A stretch of 40,541 nt of DNA from Bacteroidetes bacterium 43-16 (GCA_001897525.1 MKTB01000030.1:1-40541); one strand, 5' to 3'; counted from the first letter of the stretch, positions 25,825 through 36,050 are shown. A program made the numbers and translations. Notes: a model not told the origin generated them from the letters alone.

Positions 25825-26553
25825 ATGAAATATATATTGATCGTTTTATTTATACTCAGCAGTCCCTTGATTTATGGCCAGGATACGCTTTTTTATAAAG
25901 GAAATGAACAGGTGAACAACAGGGAAAGTTGTACTTATTTCCAGTTTGATACAAAGAATAAAAAGAAGGACCTGTATACCACAAAATCTTATTATAAGGA
26001 CGGGAGGAAACGTTCGGTTTTTACTTATGTGATCAATGAAAAGGGCTTTAATACCCTGCATGGAAAGAAGCGCCAGTGGTTTGAAAACGGGCATAAAAAG
26101 CAGGTTGCTTCATATAAGAACGGTCAGTTGAATGGTAAAGTGAGCTCTCATTATGCCAATGGGAAGATCAAGCGCCGGGATGTGTACAAAAACGGTGCGT
26201 TGGTGAAAGGTAAATGCTGGGATGAACAGGGGCATGAGGTAGCACACAAACCGTTTTTTGTCAAAGCAGCTTACGCCGGAGGGGATGGTAAGCGTCAACG
26301 CTTCTTCCTGGACCATTTACGCTACCCGGCAGTTGCCCGGGAAAATGAAATACAGGGTAAGGTGATCCTCGATTTTGTCATTAAAGAAGACGGTTCCATA
26401 GAGGGAATTAAAGTAGTACAATCAGTACATGAAGCATTAGACCTGGAAGCAAAAAGGGTTATTGGCACCATGCCTAAGTGGATCCCGGCTTCAGAAGATG
26501 ATGAACCGGTAAGGTCTTATTTCCAGATCCCGATCCAGTTCCGCTTGCAATAG
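25825..26553 (+). CDS. Exported MORN-repeat / TonB C-terminal domain protein
   Basis: 242 residues from ATG 25825, which gives a clean signal peptide (MKYILIVLFILSSPLIYGQ); the frame opens earlier at 25792. The middle holds MORN-like toxin_antitoxin_YwqK-type repeats (GKKRQWFENGHKKQVASYKNGQLNGKVSSHYANGKIK). The last 80 residues are a TonB C-terminal domain (AVARENEIQGKVILDFVIKEDGSIEGIKVVQS...AKRVIGTMPKW...). There is no N-terminal membrane anchor of the TonB kind besides the signal peptide, so it is probably a periplasmic protein that uses the fold for binding and not a classical energy transducer. Confidence 0.8.
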   Translation: MKYILIVLFILSSPLIYGQDTLFYKGNEQVNNRESCTYFQFDTKNKKKDLYTTKSYYKDGRKRSVFTYVINEKGFNTLHGKKRQWFENGHKKQVASYKNGQLNGKVSSHYANGKIKRRDVYKNGALVKGKCWDEQGHEVAHKPFFVKAAYAGGDGKRQRFFLDHLRYPAVARENEIQGKVILDFVIKEDGSIEGIKVVQSVHEALDLEAKRVIGTMPKWIPASEDDEPVRSYFQIPIQFRLQ

Positions 26554-26599
26554 CTGAGCTTATTTTAAAGGAAACTATTTTCATTTAATACTGTTCAAA

Positions 26600-29500
26600 A
26601 TGAAAAGGATATTATTCATTCCATTATTGATTTTAATACACAGCTTCTCCTTAAAGGCACAGTTAAACCTGAACGTGACAGATAGTACTGTGTGCAAGGG
26701 AACCTCCTTCCAGGTTTGTGCCAATATCCCCCCGGTAAATCTTTCCGGGCTGAATTTCGATGACCGTTTCTCGGCAGTCATCAATATAGGCTTTCCCTTT
26801 ACTTTTTACGGGCAGACGGTGACACAGTGCGTGATCTCCGAAAATAATTTCATCACTTTTGATCTTGGGTTTGCCAATTTAGCTTCTGCTAATTACACTT
26901 ATAATAATTCTTTGAGCGCCGGGGAGTTGAACCGGGCGATCCTGTTTCCCTACCAGGATGTGGATATATCTTTCGGAGGTACCATCAGGTATATGACCGT
27001 GGGGCAGGCACCCAACCGGAAGTTTGTGGTCGAGTTTTGCGATGTTGCTTATTTCTATACTAATTGCCATAATTTAAAAACAAGAAACCAGCTGGTGCTC
27101 TATGAAGGGACCAATGAAATTGAGATGCACCTGGGACAGGTGGCTTATTGCTCTGCCTGGCCTTTGTCAGGCCCTAACGGGCATGCGGTACAGGGAATCA
27201 GGGGAGGGGGGAATCAAATGTTTGTTACCGGCAGAGGCCCTAACAGTGCTCCCTGGACCGTAAACAGTACAGCTCCCCAGAGCTATAAATTCACACCATC
27301 CGGTGCCAATGCCTATACGCTCAATACAGTGCCTTACAGCCCGGTACCTTTTATTTTACAGAACCAGGGTGCTTATGCCTGGTATGCTGGTAATGCAACT
27401 ACTCCTTTTGCGACTTCAGTTTGTGCCACGATTACACCTGATACGGCTATCGATTATTATGTAGTTAAATATACCGGTCCTGTAGGTTGCGGTGCCAGTA
27501 GCACGAGCACGCTATTAGATACGGTCCAGGTGAATTACCAGCCCATACAGGCCATAAAAGCACTCAGTTATTGTGCCAACCAGTTGCCGGCAAGCTGGAA
27601 CGGGGTCACCATTCCGGCAGGGGCAAGTTCCAATACACATTATGATACCGTATTGATTCCGGGTAGCGGCAATGCCTGTGATACTAATTTTATTATTGAC
27701 CTGACCGTAACGCCTTTAATTGTACCGGCGTTCAACCAGGTAGCGCCTGTTTGTACAGGTGCTGCTATTGCTGCCTTACCGACCACTTCAAACAATGGGA
27801 TCACCGGTAGCTGGAGCCCTGCGATCAATAATACTACTACGACCACTTATGCCTTTACACCCGGTGCCGGGCAATGTGCGGGTACCACAACGATGACGAT
27901 AGTGGTTACGCCTATCCTTACGCCAACTTTTACGCAAGTGGCTCCCGTATGTACCGGGGCAGCAATGAATCCATTACCGACAACCTCTAATAACGGGATT
28001 ACGGGTACCTGGTCACCAGCCCTGAATAATACGCAAACCACTGTTTACACCTTTACGCCCAATGCCGGGCAGTGTGCAGGCACGGCTACGATGAGCATTG
28101 TAGTCAATCCCGTACTCACACCGACTTTTAATACGGTACCGGCTATTTGTGCCGGAGCTGCACTAAATCCTTTGCCGGGCACTTCATTAAACGGCATTTC
28201 CGGTACCTGGTCGCCTGCCCTGAATAATAGCCAGACAACTACTTATACCTTTACACCTTCTGCGGGACAATGTGGTACCGTCACTACGATGACGATTACT
28301 GTCAATCCTTCCATAGCGCCTACATTTAATGCGGTAGCGCCTATCTGTGCCGGGACGGCGCTTAGTGCTTTACCGACTACCTCTTTAAATGGCATCTCCG
28401 GTACCTGGTCGCCAGCTTTGAATAATACCGCAACCACCACCTATACCTTTACGCCTGGTACCGGGCAATGTGCCAGTACGGCAACGATGACCATCGTGGT
28501 TAATCCCGTGGCGACACCGGTTTTTACACAGGTAGCCCCTGTCTGTGCCGGAGCAACTATTGCCGCCTTACCGACTACTTCAAATAATGGGATCACCGGT
28601 AGCTGGAGTCCTGCAATCAATAATGCCACTACGACAACTTATACCTTTATACCCACTGCCGGACAGTGTGCCGCTACGGCAACGATGAGTATAGTTGTTA
28701 ATCCTATCCTTACACCATCTTTTACGCAGGTAGCGCCTATCTGTATCGGAGGAACATTGAACCCTTTGCCCACTACCTCTAATAACGGCATAACGGGTAC
28801 CTGGTCGCCTGCACTGAATAATAACCAGACGACCACTTATACCTTTACACCAGCCGCAGGGCAGTGTGCCGGCAGCACTACCATGACAATTAATGTCAAT
28901 CCTTCTGTAGTACCTGCATTCAATACTGTAGCACCTATTTGCGCCGGAGCTGCTTTAAATGCTTTGCCCTTAACCTCCCTGAACGGTATATCCGGTACCT
29001 GGTCGCCAGCTTTGAATAATACAGCGACTACCACTTATACCTTTACTCCTAATGCCGGGCAGTGCGGCAGCCCGGTACAGCTTACGATACAGGTGATCCC
29101 GAATGTGACACCGGTATTTACGCAGGTAGCGCCTATATGCCCGGGAACGGCCCTGAATGCTTTGCCCACGACCTCCAACAATGGCATTAGCGGTACCTGG
29201 TCACCTGCCTTAAACAATATGATCACCACCACTTATACGTTTACACCAGGCAGCGGCCAAACCTGTGTATTGCCGGCAAGTATGCAGATCACGGTGTTGC
29301 CTTATTTAACCGGTCAAAGAAATATAACGATCTGTGAAGGCAGCTCCTACACGTTTAAGGGCATAACCTATACCAGTTCTGTTTCCGGGGTCAGCGATAC
29401 GATTGCCAATGCAACAACTTGTGATAGTATTGTGACCCTGAACCTCACTGTTCGTCCTAAAACATATGGTACGGAGCAGGCGGTGATTTGCGAGGGTGCT

Positions 29501-30457
29501 GCTTACCTGTTCAATGGACAGAGCTATACCACTAATAATAATACCGCAAAAGATACACTGGTCAATCAATGGGGCTGTGACAGTATCGTAACGCTCAACC
29601 TGCAGGTCATGCCGGTAAACCCTACACTGGCCAGGGACACGGTGGAGGGCTGTGGTGTGGTGATGTATCAGGGTCAGCAGTATTTATCCAATGCTGAATT
29701 TATTGATACCCTGAGTACCGCATTGGGCTGTGACAGTATTTATAAAATAGTTACCGTATTGGTTTTCCCGGAATACCATGATACACTTGTACTGGATGTA
29801 CCGGGTTGTGATAGTGCGGTCTACAACCAGCAGCGCTATTATGCATCCACACAGTTGAGCGAAGTTTATCGCACCGTTCATGGTTGTGACAGCCTGGTAA
29901 AGATCATCAATATTGACGTGCATCACTTTGAGCTGTCTGCTGTTGCTGATCCCGAAAGGCCTTATGCCGGGGAGTCTTTTACGATAGCAGCATTTGCTGC
30001 AAACAATGTGGCTTTTGATGTGCTGTCCTGGACCCCTGCAAGTTTATTTCCCAATCAGACGGCGAAAACGCAACGTATTGCATTAACGGAGCCATACCAG
30101 ATCTTGGTAACGGGTAGCTCAAAAGGCTGTGTAGATACGGCGATCGTAAATATCGGTGACCTGCCTATTTATAGTACCGATGTGAAAATGCCCAATGCCT
30201 TCAGTCCGAACGGCGATGGTAAAAATGATGTGTTCAGGCCTGTATTTAAAATAGACCGGGCTTATACTTTGGAGCGCTTTTCTGTATATAACCGCTATGG
30301 CCAGGTGATCTATACTACTTCCAATGTGAATTCCGGCTGGGATGGATATTACAAAGGAAGGTTGCAAGACCAGGGTGTTTATTATTATATCGTCAAGATC
30401 AAGTTTATGGATGGTACAGAAAGGACTTTGAACGGTGATGTGACTTTGATCCGCTAA
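26600..30457 (+). CDS. Large repeat-containing surface protein secreted by type IX system (type B sorting domain)
   Basis: 1285 residues. Signal peptide MKRILFIPLLILIHSFSLKAQ. Residues to about 370 form a unique N-terminal domain (GLNFDDRFSAVINIGFPFTFYG..., nidogen-like). Then come eight 66-residue Ig/PKD-like repeats (about 376-904), each with GTWSPALNN and two cysteines (CxG...GQC). Four further modules of about 70 residues follow, each ending in GCDS or CDSIV. The C-terminus (KMPNAFSPNGDGKNDVF...GWDGYYKGR...GVYYYIVKI...LIR) is the gliding-motility-associated domain that directs export through the type IX system and surface attachment. Likely an adhesin or matrix protein; the ligand is unknown. 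Confidence 0.9.
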   Translation: MKRILFIPLLILIHSFSLKAQLNLNVTDSTVCKGTSFQVCANIPPVNLSGLNFDDRFSAVINIGFPFTFYGQTVTQCVISENNFITFDLGFANLASANYTYNNSLSAGELNRAILFPYQDVDISFGGTIRYMTVGQAPNRKFVVEFCDVAYFYTNCHNLKTRNQLVLYEGTNEIEMHLGQVAYCSAWPLSGPNGHAVQGIRGGGNQMFVTGRGPNSAPWTVNSTAPQSYKFTPSGANAYTLNTVPYSPVPFILQNQGAYAWYAGNATTPFATSVCATITPDTAIDYYVVKYTGPVGCGASSTSTLLDTVQVNYQPIQAIKALSYCANQLPASWNGVTIPAGASSNTHYDTVLIPGSGNACDTNFIIDLTVTPLIVPAFNQVAPVCTGAAIAALPTTSNNGITGSWSPAINNTTTTTYAFTPGAGQCAGTTTMTIVVTPILTPTFTQVAPVCTGAAMNPLPTTSNNGITGTWSPALNNTQTTVYTFTPNAGQCAGTATMSIVVNPVLTPTFNTVPAICAGAALNPLPGTSLNGISGTWSPALNNSQTTTYTFTPSAGQCGTVTTMTITVNPSIAPTFNAVAPICAGTALSALPTTSLNGISGTWSPALNNTATTTYTFTPGTGQCASTATMTIVVNPVATPVFTQVAPVCAGATIAALPTTSNNGITGSWSPAINNATTTTYTFIPTAGQCAATATMSIVVNPILTPSFTQVAPICIGGTLNPLPTTSNNGITGTWSPALNNNQTTTYTFTPAAGQCAGSTTMTINVNPSVVPAFNTVAPICAGAALNALPLTSLNGISGTWSPALNNTATTTYTFTPNAGQCGSPVQLTIQVIPNVTPVFTQVAPICPGTALNALPTTSNNGISGTWSPALNNMITTTYTFTPGSGQTCVLPASMQITVLPYLTGQRNITICEGSSYTFKGITYTSSVSGVSDTIANATTCDSIVTLNLTVRPKTYGTEQAVICEGAAYLFNGQSYTTNNNTAKDTLVNQWGCDSIVTLNLQVMPVNPTLARDTVEGCGVVMYQGQQYLSNAEFIDTLSTALGCDSIYKIVTVLVFPEYHDTLVLDVPGCDSAVYNQQRYYASTQLSEVYRTVHGCDSLVKIINIDVHHFELSAVADPERPYAGESFTIAAFAANNVAFDVLSWTPASLFPNQTAKTQRIALTEPYQILVTGSSKGCVDTAIVNIGDLPIYSTDVKMPNAFSPNGDGKNDVFRPVFKIDRAYTLERFSVYNRYGQVIYTTSNVNSGWDGYYKGRLQDQGVYYYIVKIKFMDGTERTLNGDVTLIR
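27725..29311 (+). repeat. Eight tandem 198-base (66-residue) repeats within the surface protein gene
   Basis: Unit starts at 27725, 27923, 28121, 28319, 28517, 28715, 28913 and 29111; the last is one codon longer. Units 1 and 5, 2 and 6, and 3 and 7 resemble each other most (for example IAALPTTSNNGITGSWSPAINN in 1 and 5), pointing to a past duplication of a block of four. Confidence 0.88.
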
Positions 30458-30479
30458 GTATTTACAGCCCTTTGCTGCT

Positions 30480-30592
30480 TCTTCGGCAGGCTCAGCCTGA
30501 TTCAGTAGTCATCCCGTGCGAAATGAAAAGGAAGCCGAGGGATCTCGATGCCGGATAAAACCTATAAGGTTTCAAAAACCTTATAGGTTTAA
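30480..30592. repeat. Intergenic repeat 2 (left half of the MITE-like element plus palindrome)
   Basis: Carries cttcggcaggctcagcctga, gtcatcccgtgcgaaatg, then gatgccggataaaacc and the perfect palindrome at 30558-30590 (15-base arms, spacer caa). The right half present in the third copy is missing. No gene lies between 30458 and 30662. Confidence 0.8.
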
Positions 30593-30662
30593 GCGATTAA
30601 GTGATGTTTTTATTCGCTTTTATTCACCATTCACAATTAACCATTAATCATTCACCATTCAT

Positions 30663-31838
30663 TTAAAGGATCTTTTCCAGGTAATGCTTATCTATGCCCC
30701 AGTAAGTTTTTATTTTATTCAATTCTTTTAGGAAATTTTCTTTGGCAACAGGAGCAGGGTTTTTCTTTTTCTGCGCGATGATGAGCACATTCTTAGGAGT
30801 ATGCAGATCGGAAATGAAGTCCACTACTTTGGTATGGTAGCCATAGTATTCCAGGATCAGCGTGCGGATGCTGTCAGTGATCATCTCGGCCTGTCTTTCA
30901 AAAAATAAACCGTACTTCAGGATGAAGTCCATATCTGCAGCAGGCTGGCCCTGGCTCATGGCTTTACGGATCTGCTTATGACAACAGGGGGCCACAACGA
31001 TCAGTTCGGCCTGGTTGTGGATGCCCTTGGCAATGGCATCGTCTGTTGCCGTATCGCAGGCATGCAGGGCGATGAGCACATCCAGCTTTTCCGGCTGGTA
31101 GTCTTCTATCACTCCTTTTTCAAAATGCAATCCTTCAAATGCCGACTCTGCGGCGATCTTATTGCAGAGGTCTACCATGTCCTGGCGGTATTCCACACCG
31201 GTCACTTTGGTCTTACGCTGCAATTCATTGCTCAGGTAATCATAGAGTGCAAAGGTAAGGTAGCCTTTGCCGGAGCCCATATCGGCTACGTTGATCGTAC
31301 GCTCTGCCCCGAACTCTTTAAGCATAGAGCTGAGTATTTCGATGTAGTGGTTGATCTGTTTGTATTTGTCCTGTGCATTTTTGTAGACCTTACCTGTGGC
31401 ATCGGTGATCTGTAAAGCATGGAGGTAAGGCTTATGCGTATCAGAGAGCTTTCTTTGCCTGGCCTTATCATGTGTTTCAGGCAGCAGCTCTTGCTGGCTG
31501 GCCTTTCTGCGGATAAACTTGCTATGACCTTGTTTATGAATACTTATTTCCTCATCGCCTTCCAGGGAAAACATAGTGATAATATGGAACTGAGCAGTCC
31601 CGAAATAGTTAGCGATCTCTTCCAGGGATGCAGAAATATCATAATTCTTAACAATGTCCCTCGTTTTATAGCGGTAGGTGAAACTTAATTTCGGGGTATT
31701 TTTAATGGATACTTTCTTAATGTAAATATTTTTCAGGTCTTCATCCCCTTTATATGCGCTCAGGGTAATCTTTATAAAACTACCGCTTTCCATGCGTTGA
31801 GAAAAGGCTGCTTCAAATTGTTGCCAGGCTGTTTGCAT
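30663..31838 (-). CDS. SAM-dependent methyltransferase (Methyltransf_32 / GSTCD-like)
   Basis: 391 residues from ATG 31838; the frame extends to a TTG at 31889 that lies in the spacer of an inverted repeat and is a poorer start. Rossmann motif I NVADMGSGKGYLTFALYDYL, the acidic residue VTGVEYR, and the conserved LIALHACDTATDDAI and APCCHKQIRK motifs place it with class I methyltransferases related to eukaryotic GSTCD and tRNA/rRNA methylating enzymes. The substrate is not deducible here. It follows purH on the same strand with a gap of 127 bases. Confidence 0.85.
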   Translation of the reverse strand: MQTAWQQFEAAFSQRMESGSFIKITLSAYKGDEDLKNIYIKKVSIKNTPKLSFTYRYKTRDIVKNYDISASLEEIANYFGTAQFHIITMFSLEGDEEISIHKQGHSKFIRRKASQQELLPETHDKARQRKLSDTHKPYLHALQITDATGKVYKNAQDKYKQINHYIEILSSMLKEFGAERTINVADMGSGKGYLTFALYDYLSNELQRKTKVTGVEYRQDMVDLCNKIAAESAFEGLHFEKGVIEDYQPEKLDVLIALHACDTATDDAIAKGIHNQAELIVVAPCCHKQIRKAMSQGQPAADMDFILKYGLFFERQAEMITDSIRTLILEYYGYHTKVVDFISDLHTPKNVLIIAQKKKNPAPVAKENFLKELNKIKTYWGIDKHYLEKIL

Positions 31839-31872
31839 ATAATATTGCTGTTTAAAGGTCTGAAAAGGATAA

Positions 31873-31930
31873 ACCGTCAATGTCTCCAATCGGCCTTATG
31901 AGGGGCAGGGTGCTGGTGTACATTGACGGT
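31873..31930. repeat. Inverted repeat between purH and the methyltransferase gene
   Basis: accgtcaatgt (31873-31883) and its exact complement acattgacggt (31920-31930), 36 bases apart. No T-run follows. Purpose unknown. A small cccgg/ccggg hairpin (31945-31959) lies between it and the purH stop. Confidence 0.55.
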
Positions 31931-31965
31931 ATGTTTATCTGTAACCCGGTGTTGCCGGGAAAATT

Positions 31966-33480
31966 TTAGTGTTTAAAATGTCTCTGCCCGGTCATTACCA
32001 TTACCAGGTTATTGGTCTGGCAATATTCAATGCTGTCTTTGTCCCTGATGGAACCTCCGGGCTGGATGAAGGCAGTAATACCGGCTTCATGTCCTATCTG
32101 TACACAATCATTGAACGGGAAAAATGCATCAGAGGCCAATACCGCACCGTTCAGGTCGAAATTGAACTGCCTGGCTTTTTCAATCGCATGTCTCAGGGCA
32201 TCTACGCGACTGGTCTGTCCGCAACCTTTACCTACTAATTGTTTGTCTTTAACCAAAGCAATGGCATTACTTTTTAAGTGCTTGCAGATAATGTTGGCAA
32301 AAGTAAGGGCTTGTTTTTCTTCTTCTGTGGCAGTACGTCCGCCTACTTCTTCCCATTTCTCAAAGCTACCTTTGTCGAGGTCTTGTACCAGGGTACCGTT
32401 GAGTACCGATTTGAAACTCGTAGTCAGTAAAGAGGTGTTTTCTTTTAAAGCAAGTAAGATCCTGTTCTTCTTGGATTTTAAGATAGCCAGGGCTTCTTCA
32501 CTATAGGCCGGGGCGATCAACACTTCAAAGAAGATCTCGTTAATCGCATTGGCTGTAGCGGCATCTACTTCTTTATTACATACCAGCACACCACCGAAGG
32601 CGCTTTCCGGGTCACCGGACAATGCGGCTTTCCAGGCATCATGCAGTGCTGTCCTGGCTGCTACGCCACAAACATTGGTATGCTTGATGATGCCAAACAT
32701 AGCGTCTGTGCTGTCGGAGAAGTCAGCATGCAACTGAACCGCTGCATCTACATCTACCAGGTTGTTGTATGAAAGTTCTTTACCGTGTAATTGGTTGAAT
32801 ACCTCATCCAGGTTGCCATAAAAGGCTGCTGTCTGGTGCGGATTTTCTCCGTAACGTAAGCCCTGTTTGCTTTTCAGCGGCTGTATAATGGATGCATTAA
32901 AATAGTTGTTGATGGCAATGTCATAGTTCATCACTACTTCAAATGCTTTAGCTGCAAAAGTTCTTCTTTGCTCCAGGCTTAAAGCGCCTTCCTGGCTGTC
33001 TAATAATTCTTTTAATACTGAATAATCGTTTTTGTCTGCAATTACAGTAAGATCAGCGAAGTTTTTGGCCGCAGCACGGATCATGGAAGGACCGCCGATG
33101 TCGATCTTTTCAATGATCAGTTGCTCTTCATTGGTCTGCGCCAGGGTCTCTTCAAAAGGATAGAGGTCTACGATGACCAGGTCAATTTCCGGGATATTGT
33201 ATTGACGCATTTCTTTCATGTCCTGCTCATTACTTCTGCGCCCCAGGATACCGCCAAATACGGTAGGGTGTAAGGTTTTTACCCTTCCGCCAAGGATAGC
33301 CGGGTAGGAGGTAATGTTTTCAACCGGGATGCAAGGAATATTCAGTTCTTCAATAAATTTTTGCGTCCCGCCGGTAGAGTAGATGTTGACACCCTGCTGG
33401 TTCAGCGTTTCCACCAATGGCCCCAGGCCATCTTTGTAGAATACAGAAATTAATGCAGATTGAATTTTCTTGTTTGACAT
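31966..33480 (-). CDS. purH: Bifunctional AICAR transformylase / IMP cyclohydrolase PurH
   Basis: 504 residues, usual length. It carries out the last two steps of purine synthesis: formylation of AICAR with 10-formyl-tetrahydrofolate, then ring closure to IMP. The N-terminal cyclohydrolase (MGS-like) domain has STGGTQKF, GGRVKTLHP and IDIGGPSMIRAAAKN; the C-terminal transformylase has RYGENPHQ, KHTNVCGVA, ESAFGG, and GCGQTSRVDA, SDAFFPF near the end. The ATG is at 33480. No other purine genes are in the window. Confidence 0.98.
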   Translation of the reverse strand: MSNKKIQSALISVFYKDGLGPLVETLNQQGVNIYSTGGTQKFIEELNIPCIPVENITSYPAILGGRVKTLHPTVFGGILGRRSNEQDMKEMRQYNIPEIDLVIVDLYPFEETLAQTNEEQLIIEKIDIGGPSMIRAAAKNFADLTVIADKNDYSVLKELLDSQEGALSLEQRRTFAAKAFEVVMNYDIAINNYFNASIIQPLKSKQGLRYGENPHQTAAFYGNLDEVFNQLHGKELSYNNLVDVDAAVQLHADFSDSTDAMFGIIKHTNVCGVAARTALHDAWKAALSGDPESAFGGVLVCNKEVDAATANAINEIFFEVLIAPAYSEEALAILKSKKNRILLALKENTSLLTTSFKSVLNGTLVQDLDKGSFEKWEEVGGRTATEEEKQALTFANIICKHLKSNAIALVKDKQLVGKGCGQTSRVDALRHAIEKARQFNFDLNGAVLASDAFFPFNDCVQIGHEAGITAFIQPGGSIRDKDSIEYCQTNNLVMVMTGQRHFKH

Positions 33481-33764
33481 AAAGCCTTGCTATTTTGAAT
33501 ATTAAATAAAATTAAGCTGCAAAGTTCTGTAAATTAATCTAGTATTCAAAAATCATGCTGTTTAATTATTTGCAGGCTATGCCCCAGATGTTTGTATGCC
33601 TTTGTATTTATATGCGTAACTATTTTTTATTCATAGCAAAATGCTTTTTTAATCTGTAGTTCATACCGGCCCGAACAAGGTTTTTTTAAAAAAACGTAAA
33701 TTCGCTGGTTGATTTTATTTTTCAGGAGGTTTTACAGGCCTGAAGTAACATTAAAAATGACCGG

Positions 33765-36050
33765 ATGAAACAGGTTCGTAATATATTTTATGTCGGTACC
33801 ATCGCACTTTTTTCTGTGCTGATCTACTGGAGTGTCAGTAAAGGTGCAGGCCTGGAAGCCGGGAAGGAAATTGTGCGGCCCAATACGGAGGCGAGTCAGT
33901 GGGACACTTTCTTAATGAGTGTACAGGATAATTTGCATCATCCCCTGGCTTTATTGCTGGTACAGATCATTACCATTATTCTTGCTGCCCGGTTTATGGG
34001 CTGGCTGTGTACCAAGATCGGGCAGCCTACGGTGATCGGGGAGATGCTGGCCGGGATCTTGCTCGGACCTTCTTTACTGGGGCAGGTAGCGCCGGAGTTT
34101 TCAGCGGTCCTGTTTCCCATTACTTCCCTGGGCAACCTGCAGATGCTGAGCCAGATCGGTCTTATCTTTTTTATGTTTATCGTGGGCATGGAGCTGGACC
34201 TGAAAGTGTTGCGGAATAAGGCCAATGATGCGGTCGTGATCAGTCATGCGAGTATTATCATGCCATTTGCACTGGGTATCGGTCTTGCCTATTTTGTCTA
34301 CGAGCAGTTTGCCCCCGAGGGCACGCAGTTCCTTTCTTTTGCTTTATTTATCGGTATTGCCATGTCTATAACTGCCTTCCCGGTACTGGCCAGGATCGTG
34401 CAGGAAAGGGGCATTCACAAAACCCGGCTGGGTACTATCGTGATCACCTGTGCAGCGGCTGATGATATTACGGCCTGGTGTTTACTCGCTGCGGTGATCG
34501 CTATTGTGAAAGCGGGCAGTATGTTGAGTGCTTTGTACATTATGGGCCTGGCAGCCATATATGTATTGGTGATGATCAAGGTGGTAAGGCCTTTTTTGCA
34601 CCGGGTAGGTGCCTTGATCACGGCCAGGGGTATTGTCAGTAAACCTTATGTAGCGCTCTTTTTCCTGACGCTGTTATTGTCTGCTGTGGCTACAGAAGTG
34701 ATCGGGATCCATGCTTTGTTCGGGGCTTTTATGGCAGGTGCCATCATGCCGGAGAACAATAAGTTCCGCGCTATGTTTATCGAAAAGATAGAGGATGTCG
34801 CGCTTATCGTTTTGTTACCCCTGTTTTTTGTGTTTACGGGTTTACGTACCCAGATCGGCCTGTTGAATGACTGGGAGCTCTGGAAATATACCTTCCTCAT
34901 CATCCTGGTGGCGGTAGTAGGTAAGTTTGTGGGTTCCATGGTTGCTGCCCGGGTGGTGGGTCAGAACTGGCGCGACAGCCTGATGATAGGGGCGCTGATG
35001 AATACGCGCGGACTGATGGAACTGGTGGTGCTGAATATTGGTTATGACCTGGGTGTGCTGACCCCGGAGATCTTTGCGATGATGGTGATCATGGCCCTGG
35101 TGACTACTTTTATGACGGGACCTACTTTATCGCTGATCGGCAGGTTCTTTAAAAAAGAAATTACGGAGGAGCGCAAACCCGAGGAACATAAGTCGAAGGT
35201 CCTGTATGCTTTTGATGAGCCGGAAGCCGGGCGGCAACTGGTGAAGATAGGTGCGGCCATCTTTAATGGTGCGGAGACACAGTACACCGCAGCGCATTTT
35301 GCCGAAGCGGAAGATATGCACTTGTATGATATAGCGGCTTATGAGAACAAAGTGTTTCAGCCTGCGGTACAGGTGGCGAAAAAGCAGGACCTGAGCCTGA
35401 AGACACACTTTGCCGCTGCCGGTGATGTGGATACGGCATTGATCGAAAAAACGCATAAGGGCAAATATGATATGCTGTTGATGGAATGCAGCCCATCTAT
35501 TTATGATGGTACGGCGCTGGGTAAGATCCTGGGCTTTACTTCCCGGATCATTAACCTGGATAAGCTCTACCGGAGTATTGCCCGGAAGGCTGAGGTGGCC
35601 TCCTGGAATGTGATCGATGAGTCCATCTCTTCTATAGCCGATCGTTTAAATATTGATTTCGGGATACTGGTGCCTAAGAAAATGGAGGAGATCAGGCATG
35701 TATTGATTCCTTTTGGCGGCATCGGGGATATTTTCCTGTTTCATTATATGAAAAACCTGGCGATTGCACCGGATATATCGATCACGGTAGCGGCTACGGA
35801 TGCCAATGCTATCCAGAGCCTGGAAAACCTCATCAGTAGTAAGGGCTGGGTGAATATTGCCGAGAAGGTGACTATTGTAGATATCAAGACCATCAGCCGG
35901 AAAGATAAGACTGCTGTGGACCTCATCATTTCCAGCCTGGCTACCTGGGTGGGCCTGGTGCGCGAGAATAAGGGTTGGGCTTCTGTAGAAAGCTCTTCCC
36001 TGGTCATTTCAAAATCGTATGAGACACACAGTAAGGAGTCGGTGAATTAG
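33765..36050 (+). CDS. Kef/CPA2-type cation:proton antiporter
   Basis: 761 residues. After one N-terminal helix (FYVGTIALFSVLIYWSV) and a loop, a bundle of about a dozen hydrophobic segments (about residues 55-455) forms the Na_H_Exchanger domain, with GQPTVIGEMLAGILLGPSLLG and the paired ion-binding aspartates in AADDITAW (Asp233, Asp234), typical of CPA2 antiporters. The cytosolic C-terminal 270 residues resemble two degenerate universal-stress-protein-like domains and not the RCK/TrkA-N domain of KefC. It exchanges Na+ or K+ for protons; the ion is not deducible. Stands alone on this strand; the 284 bases upstream hold no gene, and its end overlaps the convergent methyltransferase by 4 bases. 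Confidence 0.9.
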   Translation: MKQVRNIFYVGTIALFSVLIYWSVSKGAGLEAGKEIVRPNTEASQWDTFLMSVQDNLHHPLALLLVQIITIILAARFMGWLCTKIGQPTVIGEMLAGILLGPSLLGQVAPEFSAVLFPITSLGNLQMLSQIGLIFFMFIVGMELDLKVLRNKANDAVVISHASIIMPFALGIGLAYFVYEQFAPEGTQFLSFALFIGIAMSITAFPVLARIVQERGIHKTRLGTIVITCAAADDITAWCLLAAVIAIVKAGSMLSALYIMGLAAIYVLVMIKVVRPFLHRVGALITARGIVSKPYVALFFLTLLLSAVATEVIGIHALFGAFMAGAIMPENNKFRAMFIEKIEDVALIVLLPLFFVFTGLRTQIGLLNDWELWKYTFLIILVAVVGKFVGSMVAARVVGQNWRDSLMIGALMNTRGLMELVVLNIGYDLGVLTPEIFAMMVIMALVTTFMTGPTLSLIGRFFKKEITEERKPEEHKSKVLYAFDEPEAGRQLVKIGAAIFNGAETQYTAAHFAEAEDMHLYDIAAYENKVFQPAVQVAKKQDLSLKTHFAAAGDVDTALIEKTHKGKYDMLLMECSPSIYDGTALGKILGFTSRIINLDKLYRSIARKAEVASWNVIDESISSIADRLNIDFGILVPKKMEEIRHVLIPFGGIGDIFLFHYMKNLAIAPDISITVAATDANAIQSLENLISSKGWVNIAEKVTIVDIKTISRKDKTAVDLIISSLATWVGLVRENKGWASVESSSLVISKSYETHSKESVN

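Noticed and set aside
27640-29232. Row of similar minus-strand open frames of about 65 codons spaced 198 bases apart
   Set aside because: They are the antisense of the tandem repeats in the surface protein; they repeat only because the plus-strand gene does.
27725-29311. Regular direct repeats that might suggest a CRISPR-like array
   Set aside because: Unit length is 198 bases, in frame and coding throughout, with no unique spacers.
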